NCBI GenBank assembly: GCA_948567375.1
Contig: OX419760.1
Location: forward strand, 48,422,001-48,486,000
Direction: 5' to 3'
Length of the DNA stretch: 64,000 bases
Source of the DNA: Lunularia cruciata
Lineage: Eukaryota; Streptophyta; Marchantiopsida; Lunulariales; Lunulariaceae
Shown: one piece after another, positions 24,161-37,330 of the stretch
How the letters are laid out: every line of letters starts with the position of its first letter
Position numbering within the stretch: the first letter of the stretch is position 1
Program-made: the position numbers and the translations under genes
Notes under the pieces: generated by a model
Told to the model about the DNA's origin: nothing
The model's input: the letters and a program-made list of their open reading frames with translations, nothing else
Database searches by the model: none

Positions 24161-26250
24161 TAATCACAAAGCAGAACCATACTTTATAGTGTCGGGGTCC
24201 TCGTCTCGCCAAATCTATTGGCTGATGATGTTATGATTTCGCATGGGAGAATCACTTTGAATCGTACGTACAGAGATGCAGAGGATTGTTCAAAATTCAC
24301 ATTAAATTTCATGGACATGAAATTGCAGAAATGAGGATGAAGACTGGTTTAAAGCAATAGCAACCGAACAGTTCATATGCTTGAATGTGCTTGGTTAAGA
24401 AGAGATTCCGACCCAACGTCTCGTGTAATGGATCTCAAACTTATGTTTCACGCACAGTTCTTTGAAGACAGCTTCTTGACAATTTCTCGTATTCCCAGAA
24501 ATAAGCATATTTAAGTTTTAGAATAATTTAAATATACTTATTCCCCTTAACATCATGTTCCTGTTTGATAAAACCAATAAAAATCTATTAAATAAAGCTG
24601 TAACTCATCTGTAAATCTGAATATAGTTTATAAAGATTTCATACTCTTGATAAATAAAAATGTTTATAAACTATGTTATATTACAATTAAAATGAAAAAC
24701 TGTATCATTACCCTGTATTATGGTGCAAATGTGTACAATTTAAAATAGATTAAATAAATATTTATAATTTACATATTATTAAAAGTATGATTCTAAAATC
24801 TTATTCATCTAGTATTAAGGTCCCTCTAAAGTTCAAATAGTCTATTAAGTAAGATTTTAGAATCTAGCTCTTATACCTAAATCTACCTTAAAACTTTCTT
24901 TTGTCCTCGTTATAAACATATCTACTTAAATATGGCATAGTATTAGATATAGTACAAGGCATAAGTAAGGAGGGACCTCCGAGTTTGAAGGTACAACAGT
25001 AACTTACACATTGTAATATGGATGGACCCTTGGCTTGTGTGAAAGAAGTTAGAGTAATCACCAATTTATTAGTACCTTGAAGACACAACTTCTCTCTAAT
25101 GAGTTCCTTTGTCTTTCTAAGGAACTTCCTGGACTCTTGGAGAGTCCTAGATTATACTCTTGGTATAATCTACACCTTCATAATCCTTGTCCTAATGTCA
25201 ATAAATGTTGGTTTTTGAATCTGAAAATACCAAAAAATTTAAAATGTCAAATATAGCCATCTCACTAAATTCATATATTTAAATAATTAAATTTATTTAT
25301 TTATTTTATTTGGTTGTATCAAATGTAAAATTGTATGATTAGGATTGCAATTCTGGAACCACAGTTGGAGATAAGGAAGCAATGTGCTTACATTTATAAA
25401 GGTTAAAGTTGGACTTGCACTTGGAGACACAAAGGTACAAATGAAAAATATCTAAAAGAAAGGTTAAGTTGAAAATATAAATTATAATTTTTGTTTTTAT
25501 TGCATGAAAGAAAATTTTGGATGTGCTTATCGATTTAGTTTTTAACCTTACAACAAGCAATCCTCAAATCATCTCTTGGTGAAAAATTTGTATTAGACAT
25601 AAAATGAGAGAAGATGAACTACCCTTTTGGTATTTTAAGATGATTACCCATAATCTACAAAAGCATAGAATTATTTTTATTAAATTAAAAGAATGATTAC
25701 TATACATAGTTGTTCATAAAAGACGACTAGAGGGTGAGCCCCGATAAATTGTTGAGTAAAAGTTAACATACAGCTCTAAAACCAGTAAAGGTTGACACGG
25801 TTATTATAAATTCTTGACATAATCTAATTATATCGATTAAATAATATATAGAAAAAAAATAACATTAATTTATGATATTAAGAATATAAGATATAATAGT
25901 ATCTCAATTATGTCCTTCGCAAATGAATATCATCAATTTGTTCTACGTTTTAATATGAAATTATTTAATAAAATAAAATATTAATCAACCAGAATTCATT
26001 TGATATCAATATAATTATAAATGTTTATCAAATTTAAATATATAACTATATATACATCAAAATATTTTTAGTTTGATTAACACGTATATCTAAAATAGAT
26101 TATTTTAAAAACTTTCTTCCGATAGATCTCCATGATTCTGAAGTCACACTTTTAGCAGGATCGCGTGTCCAATATGACGATAGTTTTATTTTGTTTTGGA
26201 ATTTTTAAATCACGCTTGCGTCTAATTCCCCAGCTCCTTGATAAGGTGCA
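24161..26250. other. Very AT-rich DNA, no gene resolved
   Basis: Long A/T runs, in-frame stops in all frames, and no open frame longer than about 75 codons. No repeat family of the window was recognised here. Confidence 0.5.
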
Positions 26251-26291
26251 GCCAGGATCTTCACAAACCGAGAGGAACGTTAGATATTTGG

Positions 26292-26297
26292 CACGTG
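26292..26297. promoter_or_regulatory. G-box-like CACGTG upstream of the S-formylglutathione hydrolase gene
   Basis: A palindromic CACGTG core within ttggcacgtgtatc, 382 bp before the ATG at 26679. In plants this core binds bZIP and bHLH factors. A six-base match can occur by chance, so this is only a candidate. Confidence 0.3.
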
Positions 26298-26678
26298 TAT
26301 CAAGGAGGAGTGCTTAACGTACCCTGACTTGGCACTTGATCCAAGCATCGGTAAAGGGAGTAAACGTCGACCCTACTGTCAATCCTCACTCAATTCCTCG
26401 TTACTTGCGAGTGCCTGCTAAATTTGGTGGCGAAATTAGTGAAAGGTGAAGCTGTAGGGTCCGTCAGTCAGTCAGTCTCTGGAGTTTCAAAGATGCGGAA
26501 TAAACAATCTCCAATTTTGTGGTTGTAAAGTATTTGTACATTGAATTTGGCCTCAATCGATCAAGACGTCGATCACAGGAGGTACTTGGAGGAAGAGAGA
26601 AGAACGTGCTGAAGTTCTTTGCTTCCTGCTCTCGTGCACCTGAAGAGATTGATTGTAGTCGTGCACTAAGGAGACAAA

Positions 26679-29600
26679 ATGGGAGCTCCTGAACAGATTG
26701 GCAGTGTGAAGCAGTTCGGTGGCTACAACAAACGTTACAAGTTCGACAGCCAATCGCTTGGCTGCTCAACGACGTTCACAATCTATTTTCCACCAGCAGC
26801 AAGTGAGACGAAAGTTCCTGTAAGCGGACTTGAACCTCAGAGATTATTTTCTGTGATCCAATGTTGTTTTTACTAGGAGGAAGTTTTGCACCTTCAGATA
26901 TCAAGAGCAAAGAGCTAGATTAACTGAGCTCTAATGTGAGCGAGCCTTGTTTAGTTTTTTATTGTCAACGCCATCTCACCTCTCCGTGCTTGTACGGCAA
27001 GAGAGTTGCGGAAATGCTTATAGTGAATGATCTTATTTGGTGGCAGATCCTTTACTGGTTGTCTGGTTTGACAAGCACGGACGAGAATGTCATCCAAAAA
27101 TCAGGGATACAGAGACCTGCAGCACTGGAGGGCATCGCCATTATTGCTATGGATACTTCGCCTCGTAAGTTTTGTTGTTTGTTTGCACAGGGTTTTGCCT
27201 AGGTTAATCGCCGTTCTCGTGAATGTAGGTTGGTGGAGGTGCTAGGCAGGACTATCCTCAATGTGCTTAGAAGATACAATTCACACTGTTTATTCTGAGA
27301 AAAGAAATACTACTTACGTTCTATTTTCATTGGAAGTCGATACTTTCCACTCTCTACAAAGGGACTTTTGCAGCCTACACTACTAGGCTTGACAGATATC
27401 GTCCATGCTCTTTGGGCTACTATACATTCTAGCTTCACATGACCTCATTCGCAGTTTCTGAATGCTTTTGCAGGAGGGTTGAATATCGAGGGTGAAGCTG
27501 AAGCCTGGGACTTCGGTGTAGGTGAGAGCACACTTCATCTGCCAAGTTTCTCGGCAGTTCTATACGATTTGTAAACTTCAAGTAGAAGTATAGCTCTATG
27601 GTTGCGAGCTATACAATTCTTTTACGGTAACACCCTGGTATTACCGCAAGAAATAGATGTGATTCTGATTCATCTTGATGCGACTCACACGAGTCAGGAT
27701 GGAAATACAGGAAGCCTGAAGCCTGCTTCATGACACGCAGATAGAGCAGAATAACTATGGCAAACCGTCCCAAGTGACTTTTTGATTCGCAGTTGTTCTG
27801 GTCATCAGCATATTTTCCCAATCAAGTTTTGTGGTCCTCTATTTCGCGTAGCTGCAACGAAGTCTGATGTTCAAGGAAAGATAACAAATCAAGCACATCT
27901 GTGACCACTGCCCCCTTATGGTATTGGGTTTTGAGTGAGCCATACCTTTACGACGGCACGTAATCACGAATAAGTTTTGCTCTTGAACTTTCATGGCGTG
28001 TAGAGTGATAGTGTCGGCACAAGAGTCTAAGCAGCCAACGAGGCTTGGTTTCTCCTCTATGGTCGTCATTTCTAAGGTCAACGGGACTGCATTTTGAGTC
28101 CACCTCAATTGAGTTTGTCACAGCAAAGCCGTTTGGGTACTCCTCCTGAGAGCAGTTTATCTTTGGTTCCTTGATTCATCACGTCGCTTTCTGAGATGAT
28201 GTTTTTACTGTTTTTACTGCCATTGTGGTTTAAGATTCTTAGCGTTAGGTGTGCGTGATTGTGGCTTGTGTCATTCAGGTGCCGGTTTCTACTTGAATGC
28301 TACACAAGAGAAATGGAAGAACTGGCGAATGTATGATTACATTACTAAGGAGTTGCCTGAACTGTTGAAGGCACACTTTGCGGAGCAACTTGACACCTCA
28401 CGGGCATCTATCATCGGCCACTCAATGGGTGGTCACGGTGCCCTGACTTTATATCTGAAAAATCCCGGAATGTTCAAGGTACTGTAACTCCTTTCGAACT
28501 CGTTCTTCACCGCAGGGCAGATTACACCGAGCATTTGTGATCATTATTCGAACTTCAATTACTTCTCCTCGTCTTTTTTAGCTTCCTGTATTGGGCGGGT
28601 TACTGCGTCTGTATGACAAGGTACTACTGTGCGCAGTTTTGGTAGTGGAGCTTCAACAATCAAACATAGATATGTTTCATCTCATGCCAACAAATGTTGG
28701 CACAAATGAGGTGAATGTAAAATCGTGGAAGAAATGGCCAAATCTGATGTAGTTCTTTCCTTTCACCAGTCTGTATCAGCATTTGCGCCAATTGCAAATC
28801 CATCAGTAACACCCTGGGGTATGAAAGCCCTTGGCGGATACTTGGGAGATGACAAATCTGCATGGGAGGTAATGTACAAATTCTTTGTACTTGTGTCTTT
28901 CTAGTTCGGGGGCATATGATGTAATCTATGTCTGGGGAGCCAAAGTCATGATTGGATCGTACCCTCCTAGCTATAGTTGGTTTATTTGCACACCACTGAT
29001 TGAGCTCCGTGAGGTTGTGAGCAAACAAAGATTTCTTGCCTTCTTATACACTTGCAAGGAAATGTTGTTTTAAGAGGAACTGTCAAATGATTGATGCCTA
29101 CACCGAATTGCCAGCTAAGTCCCTTAGACTCTATGGAACCATCTGCAAGTTACATCATTCTACGGAGAGCTTTTAAGATTAGCCCTTCGGAGTGCGCTGA
29201 CTTACTAAGAATGCAACACCGCCTCCTTCCAGGCTTATGATGCCACCGTCCTCGTGAAGAGCTATCAGGGGCCGAAAACCACTGAAATTCTTATTGATCA
29301 GGTTGGTGCTCTTACCGACATACAACAGATATCTCCTATTTGGCAGACTGAAATTTCCTCTGTTGTCACCGGCTCGCTAATTGTTTGAATATCTTTTCCT
29401 TGGACTTGTGACTTGTTATTTTCTGTAAAAAAGGGTGAGAGGTGACCTGAAAGCTTTGTACATGAGCTTAAATTGTAAATTTTAAGAATGAAATTGTGCT
29501 TCTGGACTTGCTGACCTCTACTGGATTGCAGGGTGACGCTGATATCTTTCTCAAGAGTCAATTGCTACCTGAGAATTTCAAAAAAGCAGCTGAAGAAGCA

Positions 29601-29711
29601 GGAGTGCCCGTCAACCTCCGCATGCAAAGCGGATATGACCACTCTTTCCACTTCGTTAGCACTTTCCTCGATGACCATATTCTATACCATGCGAAAGCTC
29701 TTCATAGCTGA
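26679..29711 (+). CDS. SFGH: S-formylglutathione hydrolase, seven exons
   Basis: Cytosolic serine esterase (esterase D family, alpha/beta hydrolase) that hydrolyses S-formylglutathione to glutathione and formate, the last step of formaldehyde detoxification after glutathione-dependent formaldehyde dehydrogenase. Exons: 26679-26819, 27047-27164, 27474-27521, 28279-28478, 28770-28868, 29233-29301, 29532-29711. All introns are GT-AG and the phases join exactly to 284 residues, the length I recall for the Arabidopsis enzyme. The nucleophile is Ser151 in GHSMGGHGA, the acid is Asp229 in GDADIF, and the base is His262 in GYDHSFHF. The start ATG gives the usual N-terminus ([15 protein letters not shown]). 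Odd: residue 57, in SGLTSTDEN, is serine (codon agc at 27074-27076) where plant, human and yeast enzymes have the active-site cysteine. Everything else typical of the family appears intact, so the gene is probably functional. Exon edges were set by eye. Confidence 0.95.
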
Positions 29712-32700
29712 CTGTCGCTACAAAAGAGCCCACAGTTTTTCTGTAAGATTTAGGCAAGGTAGTCGACATCTGGTTACCGTTGTGTCGAGAGTGTCGCTGA
29801 GTAAGAAACAATATGACTATAAAGGAGTCGCAGGTTTTCCTCGATAGAACATCTGTTCATGTATAGCACGCAATTTAGCACCTTTTGTATAACGACCTCT
29901 TGTAGGAATGTATTTCCTTTTGATGAGAATCAACGGTAAGGTTTTAGACACATATCGACCGAAATCTTGCGCAATCATTTACTTTCAGCGTTTACTGGTC
30001 CCTTCGCTTTCAAACGGGACATCTAATGGACTAATATGCTCGGGTGAATTCTTACGTTTGATATCATGGTCTTGATGCCCACTGGAAGGGTACAACTGCC
30101 CAAAGATATCGCAAAACTTACCTAAATACCAAAATATGTGCTTTCATGTGTTAGTACCACACTAGTACATAGTGAATTACAAAGTGGACCAGCATGTAGT
30201 TGGTGGTGACGTTTTAAACCTCTAATTTATTCTTGTCGTGGTCATTATTCTAGAGTAACACCCATTAGCCGTCCACGTGTGGTACTTATGTTCATAGCTT
30301 TATGTCATAAACTCTAGTCAAAGTTTTATTTGGTGAAACACTGCTATGACACTCATATTTCATTGAAACCTATGAGTAAAAACAATGAAATGTGAATTTT
30401 GGGTTTTGGTAAGTGTTTAACTTGAAGGAACTGAAAAAAAGATGAGTATGATGGATTGTAGAAGTTTCATGACTTAAAATTATCAACTTAAAATTTGAAA
30501 ACTTTAGAATACTCAAATTGACGTGAAAATTTGTTTGCATAATTCCTTGAATGTTAAAACTGTTGCTTAAAAGTTTTCCCATAGATTTTCCTAACAATAC
30601 AAATAACCTCGATAACTAATGCACAATAATTTGAATAACTAGTGACTAATTACGAACAAGTAATTTGATGATAAGATTCTATGCAAATGTGGACAAAATG
30701 TAAGGGTACAAAGATGCAAGACTGGTAAAGTAATGATGTTAAAATATTGTGGAGAGTTAGTTATATGCACCGATAAGCAGTACGGCAGAAACGTTGCTAC
30801 GAACCATTATTGAAAGCCAAACGAAGTTGATTCAATAAACGAAGTTGGATCAACGTTGTTACGAATCATTATTGGAAGCTAAACGAAGTCGGGTAACACT
30901 CGAGAGGAGAGTAAAATGAGAAATGTTCGACAAACTAAATTATATTTTGGTTTATAAATTGAAATCTCATTTTCTTTTTTATCCAAGGATCAAGTATAAT
31001 ATAGGATGGGATTTTGTTATCCAAGAAGTCTTATAACTCAAGCTCCTATAAATTTGCAATTTGTTAAGTCTTACTAAAGTATCTTTAGACTTGAGATCAA
31101 TACCCATGATTCATTACAAAAATTGTGATACAATTTTTACTACTCATGTTGGAAGAAGTTTCCTAGAAATATTGAAATTTAGTATCCATAGCTCACGAGA
31201 AAAGAAAGATATTCAAGTCTAGAGTTTGATGCAAAAATGTCAATTTCTCCTATTATTAACAACTATACATTACATGAGTTTTTCTTAAGACCTATTTAAA
31301 ATTGAGATAACTATTTTCTTATATATACCTTTGAGAGGTTCATAACAACTTCAAACGTGTGGGCTATTTATCAACTTTCTAGGTAAAGCTAAGCCACTTG
31401 ACTTATTTGTATAGGTAATTAACTAAATTAAAAGAAATTATAAGTTTTTTTGAAGATATAGAGATGATTTATTAAAGGTAGACTTTGTATACAATGCACA
31501 TGTTTAAATACTAGTCAGTATCAATTCCAAGAGTATAGATCTGTAGATACAAAGTAATATCTTATCACCTTTGTCTTTTATTATTGATAGGTATTTTCAT
31601 ACATGAGTACACTCTCAAAGCGAATGCATAACGAGAAATAGAAATATAACAAAGATATTTTGGTTGTTTTAAATAATTAAACAATAATGATTAAAAAACA
31701 CAAATAAGATTACGGCCACTTTGATATATTTCTATTTCAGAGGATGTGTACCAACTATGACTCCCTTCATTACCATATTCGGTAATGCATATATGCTTTG
31801 TCAATATTATTCCCGTCAATGCGATCGATTTTTTTCGAGTCTTCTGTGTGACAATTTTTAGTTATTCTTCTATCAACAACTTTGCATGAACAAAACATGG
31901 TAACATACATGTGTATGTTACCGTCCTTTGTGTATCAATTTACTGGGATTCAGTGAAACTTGAAACTCTTAATACTTTGTCGGTGCTTTTCCCGTGAATG
32001 TGATGATTTGTTCAGTACTCATCGGCCATACAACTTCTAGCACTCTCCTTCAAGTCCGATGGTTTCGTTTTTCAGTTAGCTATTTGAGATCTTGAGCCAA
32101 TATCTCAAAACTCAACTGTCTTCGTTCACCATTTTATCTCATATAGGCCGCGGAGTTCTATTCGGGTGAAAGGACCAACTTGAGAAATGTGACTAAGTTC
32201 GAGAAATCTTTGATTGAATGCCCACGTCTTGTGTGCGGCGGAAGACGGTAGGTTCATGAGATGGCCTACATCAATTGTTTCCAACTGGTTTCTGAGCAAG
32301 TGCGGTGCCATTCAACGCTGACCTCGTTTCAAGATTTCCCCTCGTCAAGGTTTCGGTGAACGCTTGCGCTATATACACAAGAGAAGAATCAAGTGATTGC
32401 ACAAAAACATCTTTGACTATGTGCAACTTCAGAGAGTGCGAAATGTACATAAGACGACCCCACTATTGATACGAAAATGGAGCTGGACGATGACCACGAG
32501 GTTGTGTGAGGGTTGAGATACGAGTCCGTTTGTATCCCGCTTTGTTGGCTAGTCATTTGCATCATAATAAGATCAGGACCCGGTTTGAAACACAAACTTC
32601 ACAGAAATAAATCTCATAACGTTATTGTCCTACTGACACTGTCATAGCATTACTATGGCTCAATCCCCAACAAAACTTTTGGTGCTTAGGTTGCAAGACG

Positions 32701-33798
32701 ATCACCCATATGGTGGACCATGCCTTCGGACTGGCACAGACGCCTTCCTGATAAATATATACAGCGAATGACCTAAGAGATTCTAGGATAATATCGCCCT
32801 CAAGACTAATAAGCCACTAAAGAAAGTAATTTTCCTATAGAAGAGACCAGTGCGATAGAAACACGGGGTAGCTTCGAGCAAATGCCAAGTTTCAAATTTG
32901 TCCAACCGGCGGAAGGATTTTTATTGCTGACAAGCACACCAATATTTTGACTGTAGGGCGTCGTATCTTTATTATGATATGAACCCGATCAATTCTCAGT
33001 GACCAAAAAACTCATGATCCTTAAACCAACTTGGTTAAGTACGACCAGATAGAATGTACGAAATAGCACGTTTCTGTAAGCATCCTGATCACCTTCTAAA
33101 CATACAACGTTTGATGCCTCGGATGTTCCACCCCGAAGATGGAACAATATCGTCTCCAATCCATTGATTCAAATTATCACCTTCACACGAGCATACATCA
33201 AGTTAGACTAATGCGAGCTGAAGCAACAATAACTGTTGATGCTACGGCCAATGATGCCAGACTCACATACGGTGAAGGTATCTACCATGCATTGGGCCAG
33301 TCAAATGTCAGTTGCCATTCACTGTAGAAATTAAGCATGTAAAAGACGTGCAAACAAGGCTCTTAGGTGATAAGGTAACTCTGCCATGGGGAGAAACACG
33401 AAGCTCGTCACAGGGTTGAATGAGCAAGGTCCCATAATTTCCGCATCCAGTTTCGACGTAAGAACATTTCACCTTGTGGTTGCAAATAATTCTATCAATT
33501 TGCAGTTGTATGCAAAAACATCTTGTGAATGCATGTGCAGATGCTACGAGGTCCAACAAAAGCATATCGGCATTTTGAACCATACGCTCTCAAAAGAATA
33601 TCCATTTCGATTTGGTCCAGACAGTTCCCTCATTAATGACTTACTTTGAGGCACAAGAAGTCAGGTTGATCCAAAGCGTGACTATTTCAATTATTACCAG
33701 CACGATGAGAAATAAGCCTTCAGAGCTAGCGAGCTCTCAGGACCATCATACAACAACTTATTAGAGGCATGTCCACAAGGGTGTCAGGACGTTAAGCC
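29712..33798. other. Intergenic, no gene resolved
   Basis: The first few hundred bases are presumably the 3' untranslated region of the hydrolase gene. 30100-32000 is AT-rich. 32100-33798 has more balanced base composition and short open frames (for example 32126-32311 minus and 33139-33327 plus) but no domain that I recognise. Part of it may be the 3' flank of the minus-strand ATP synthase subunit gene that follows. Confidence 0.4.
30791..30891. repeat. Direct repeat, period 62, two copies
   Basis: Copies at 30791-30829 and 30853-30891 share acgttgytacgaaycattat and aaacgaagt with four or so differences. No coding context. Confidence 0.7.
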
Positions 33799-34764
33799 CT
33801 ACCTGTGAGCATTGACGTTGATGAATGGAGACTTCTGTGCATCCTCGGCTGCACATACAACATGAGATTTTCAGTGGTAAGTACACTAAACGGGAATACC
33901 TGAGTGCCCGTACAATGTGGGATTAGGTGTCTGAAGTAAACAGTTCCACATTTGATGAGGATGTTCCGGTCCATTTTGCGTTTGCTTCCATGAAAGGAAG
34001 ATAATATCAAACCAACCCAAGGAACACCTTTCACAGACTTAACCAATCCCTCTGTACGGCTTTCAGTATGTGAACGAGAAACACCTGGCTAAAATTCTTT
34101 GACTGGACGAGTCTATCTCTCAAGGGCAGCAAGCAGAAGTACCGGAATTCAAGCGAACCAAAGGTTTGGCTAACTTAAAGCATCGAAATAGAAACTGAGG
34201 TCCCAGTCCTATGCCTAAATTAATTTAACTTCGACGTGCTGTGAGACCCCTTGTATAAAGACTGGAATGGTGAGACGCTGGGCGAGGGTAAGATAATGCT
34301 GAAAGCATTCGATTAGGGCACTGATCTTCCGATTCTTGTTCATTGACCAATCTCTGGCGATAATTTGACCAAGTATCCCAACATCCTTGCACATTCATTA
34401 TCAATCTGGCACACGTATGATTCAAATTCGCCAATTCAAGGAAACAAATAATTGAGAAAATACGATCATCCCTCATTTATAAGAACAAGATACGAAAACC
34501 GAATGGATCTGTTCCAAGAGAGGGATCCATCAAAGGCATGCACAAAATGGCCACAGACGACGGACATTGCTGCATGCACCGATCCACGACCATTCCATTC
34601 ACGATGCAGAAAAGGAGAAGAGAGTAACAGTAAGTACGCTTAAGGGACGTCGATAGCTTGAAGACGAGGGTAAAAGTCACTCCGAATCCAAAAACAAAAG
34701 GCCAGTTGCGCTTCGCTTCCGAAGCAGCAACCTTCAAAAGTGGTCTCCCAACAACTCCCGACAT
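33799..34764 (-). CDS. Mitochondrial ATP synthase 6 kDa subunit, two exons
   Basis: A small inner-membrane subunit of the plant mitochondrial F1Fo ATP synthase. Exon 1 is 34764-34638 (127 nt) and exon 2 is 33848-33799 (50 nt). The 789-nt intron has a GT donor (gtactt) and an acceptor ending tgtgcag, and the phase joins to 58 residues. The family signature KRNWPFVFGFGVT (residues 18-30) begins the single predicted membrane segment (about 21-38). The tail across the splice reads KPEDAQKSPF, matching the TEEDAKNSPF-type C-terminus of plant homologues. The ATG at 34764 was chosen because it gives a length normal for this family. An upstream CTGCAG acceptor at about 34800 suggests an intron in the 5' untranslated region. 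The second exon is too short for open-frame searches, so the gene is easily missed. Role and location are from family knowledge. Confidence 0.82.
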
Positions 34765-34799
34765 GATGCTGACTTTTGAGAAATTGAGTCCCCTCAACC

Positions 34800-35130
34800 T
34801 GCAGAATGCACAATCAATGCTTCAATCTCAACGATCTCAGCTGCTTCGGTAGTTTACTCGCAACAAAACTCCTAAAACACCGCTGTGCACGACTGCCAAA
34901 CACTAAGCACCGGCCACTTACAATCCACAGATTGACTGGTACCTCGAGAATTCCCCTGCGAATCAATAGACAGAGTCGAAGAAGCTTTTCGAGTGTTTGA
35001 TCAGCAGGGAAGAGTCTTATGAAAAGAAACACCTCTGAAGCACGAAGACATGAACGAGGCAATTTCGTAGGGTACCCTAAGCCTCAAGCGCCGTCGCGAG
35101 AAAATGTCGCAGAAGCTATACTACTGTACG
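34800..35130 (-). other. Probable 5' untranslated region and promoter of the ATP synthase subunit gene
   Basis: On the minus strand, cattctgcag at about 34800 looks like a 3' splice site 36 bases before the ATG, so the transcript may start in the GC-richer stretch around 35050-35130 and lose an intron. No convincing TATA box was found. Inference only. Confidence 0.3.
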
Positions 35131-35342
35131 GAAATCTATGACTGGGTTCCGCTTTGTCGCGATCCTCACCTTCTGACTGCTCCACTGTGTCGCGAATCTT
35201 AGGATGCGACTGCAGTGAAGTCAACCAGGACGGTCATACAACTGTAGTTGTCACCCTGGCACTTGACGGTCCCATGTTCGATTCTGATTGGCAGGTGGAA
35301 GCAACCGGCGCTCACCTTGGTTTCACACCTTACAGGTTGTGA

Positions 35343-37330
35343 CGAGTAAAAGCCCTAGAAGGCTTCGAACATCGCGGCTTCATTTTGATCATTTAACTAT
35401 GCATATCGTAGTGTAACCTCAACTTCCAAAAAGTATATTCGCCTTACAGAATGGGATGCCAGGGAACGAGTTCAAAATACCACCGATTCAAATATAGATC
35501 CAAACCTCAAGGGAATATCAAATTTGAAAAGAATCAAATCCAAAAACATAATTTCATAAATTTATATTCATCTCTTTAGAAGGTCTTACATTTATATTTG
35601 TTTATTACTAAAAGTTATTGATATTGGAACAAATCGTTTAAATAATTAAAAAAATTTATACAGAAACTTCTTAATTCCAAATTCCATGTGCTGCTTTACC
35701 TATTCCATATTGAAAGGACTCTTAAAATATCAATATTCTAATTTTCTGCTTAAATCAGTTGAAATCAATGAAAGCCGAAAATTATTATTGATGAGTAAAT
35801 ATAGATAGAAGGAATCCTTAAAATAGAAAATTTCCAATATGGTTTTCCAATTTATACTGAATCTTCTCAGATCAGTCTCTACAACTCATTTTAGCATTTT
35901 ATGTAAAAAGAATCTAATAAATTGAGTATCATAAAAGAAATAAATAATCATATAACAAAACCACCTAAATATTATTCTTGGTTTTATTTTATTCTCTTGT
36001 GCTTTCAAATTTTCAAAATATGATTTAGAATTTTTTAGTAAAAATTTTAATTTCTATCAATAATGCTGAACATGAAAATTTTCAGAAAATGGAGAACCAA
36101 TTTGGAAGGTAAGATTGAGCTAACAGAAATTTCGAGCTCCAATGAGTTTGAACAAATATTATCTTCGAATAACATAACAGATAACAATAGCATATTCAAG
36201 ATCAAATATTTGGTACTACAATCCCAAGATCGCTATTTATAGCTTTTAGCTAAAATATAGTTCATTTTAAATGATTAAAATGAAATATCTTATATAAACA
36301 TAAAACATATTGAAAAGTCAACTCAATGCAACTTTAACATTAGGGTAAACCAAGCAAACCGAGATTCAATACTCATGAGAAGTTCAAATGTTTTGTTTTT
36401 GAAGGTGTGTGAATAATAAGAAGGTTATTGTATTTTCTAAATTGGATCAATAGTAATTATTTATAAAATATTGAATAAATAAAGTTAAATAATTAAGGGA
36501 GAACTTTAGTTGAAATGCAAATCGATTAACTAAATTATTTTGAATACATTCTACAATTTTCTTACTCATGGAGTTCTTTCCCTAAAGAATATATGTTTTC
36601 AAAAGATAAATAAAGGCAATCGCATTAATATTAGATGCGAGACAACTCATCTCCTAAAGTAATAAAGTGAGTCACTTATCCTCCATTAGAGAAATTTGTC
36701 TAGAAAGATAACTTTAATATCTTATCCTCCATAAGAGAAATTTGGCTAGAAAGATAACTTTAATATCCTAAAGACGGATTTATAATAACCTTACTAAGTG
36801 AAAGAAGGTAAGGTATGGCATGTATTTCATACTCTAAAAGAAAGTAAGTGGATATACCTTCTCTCATCCTTATTTATTGGTTTGATTTTCCTAAGAAGAA
36901 GCGGGGCATTACATATAGAACCTCTCTCATTTTTGTTACATTAGGATAGATATTTATAGTGCAAAAAATATTTATATAATTTTGGAAAGCAATAAATGCC
37001 TATAGAATCACAACAGTAAAAGTTCACCATTATTAGACCTTTAAGAAAACTAATTAGAAAGAGATTTGTAGAAATTTTTGAAGTTTATTTCATAGATAAA
37101 CTTTCAGAATTCCAACAACCAAATAATAAAAATTCTATCAATATATACTCTATGTATATATTGTCTTCTTCTCCTTACTTTATAATAATAGATGACGATT
37201 TAGATTGTGGCAATCCTTAGCATCACACAAGATTACCATAAATTTCCTTTGGTTTTTGGTGATGTTTGTCTTTAGTGGCTAATGGAATTTGACTCTACCA
37301 CAAAGGAAGAAAAGGCAATCAAGTAGAAAA
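35343..37330. other. Very AT-rich DNA, no gene resolved
   Basis: No open frame of note. A 46-bp tandem duplication lies at 36675-36766. The last part (37200-37330) borders the 3' end of LINE-type element L2. Confidence 0.5.
36675..36766. repeat. Tandem duplication, period 46, two copies
   Basis: Copies 36675-36720 and 36721-36766 read cttatcctccat, then agagaaattt, then ctagaaagataactttaatat, with two differences. No coding context. Confidence 0.85.

Noticed and set aside
33139-33649. Two plus-strand open frames (62 and 87 codons)
   Set aside because: No domain and no splice-consistent neighbours; they probably lie in the 3' flank of the minus-strand ATP synthase subunit gene.
34225-34476. 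Second exon of the ATP synthase subunit gene at 34225-34476 (QESEDQ segment)
   Set aside because: It gives a tail unlike the family. The exon at 33848-33799 joins in phase and restores the EDAQKSPF ending.
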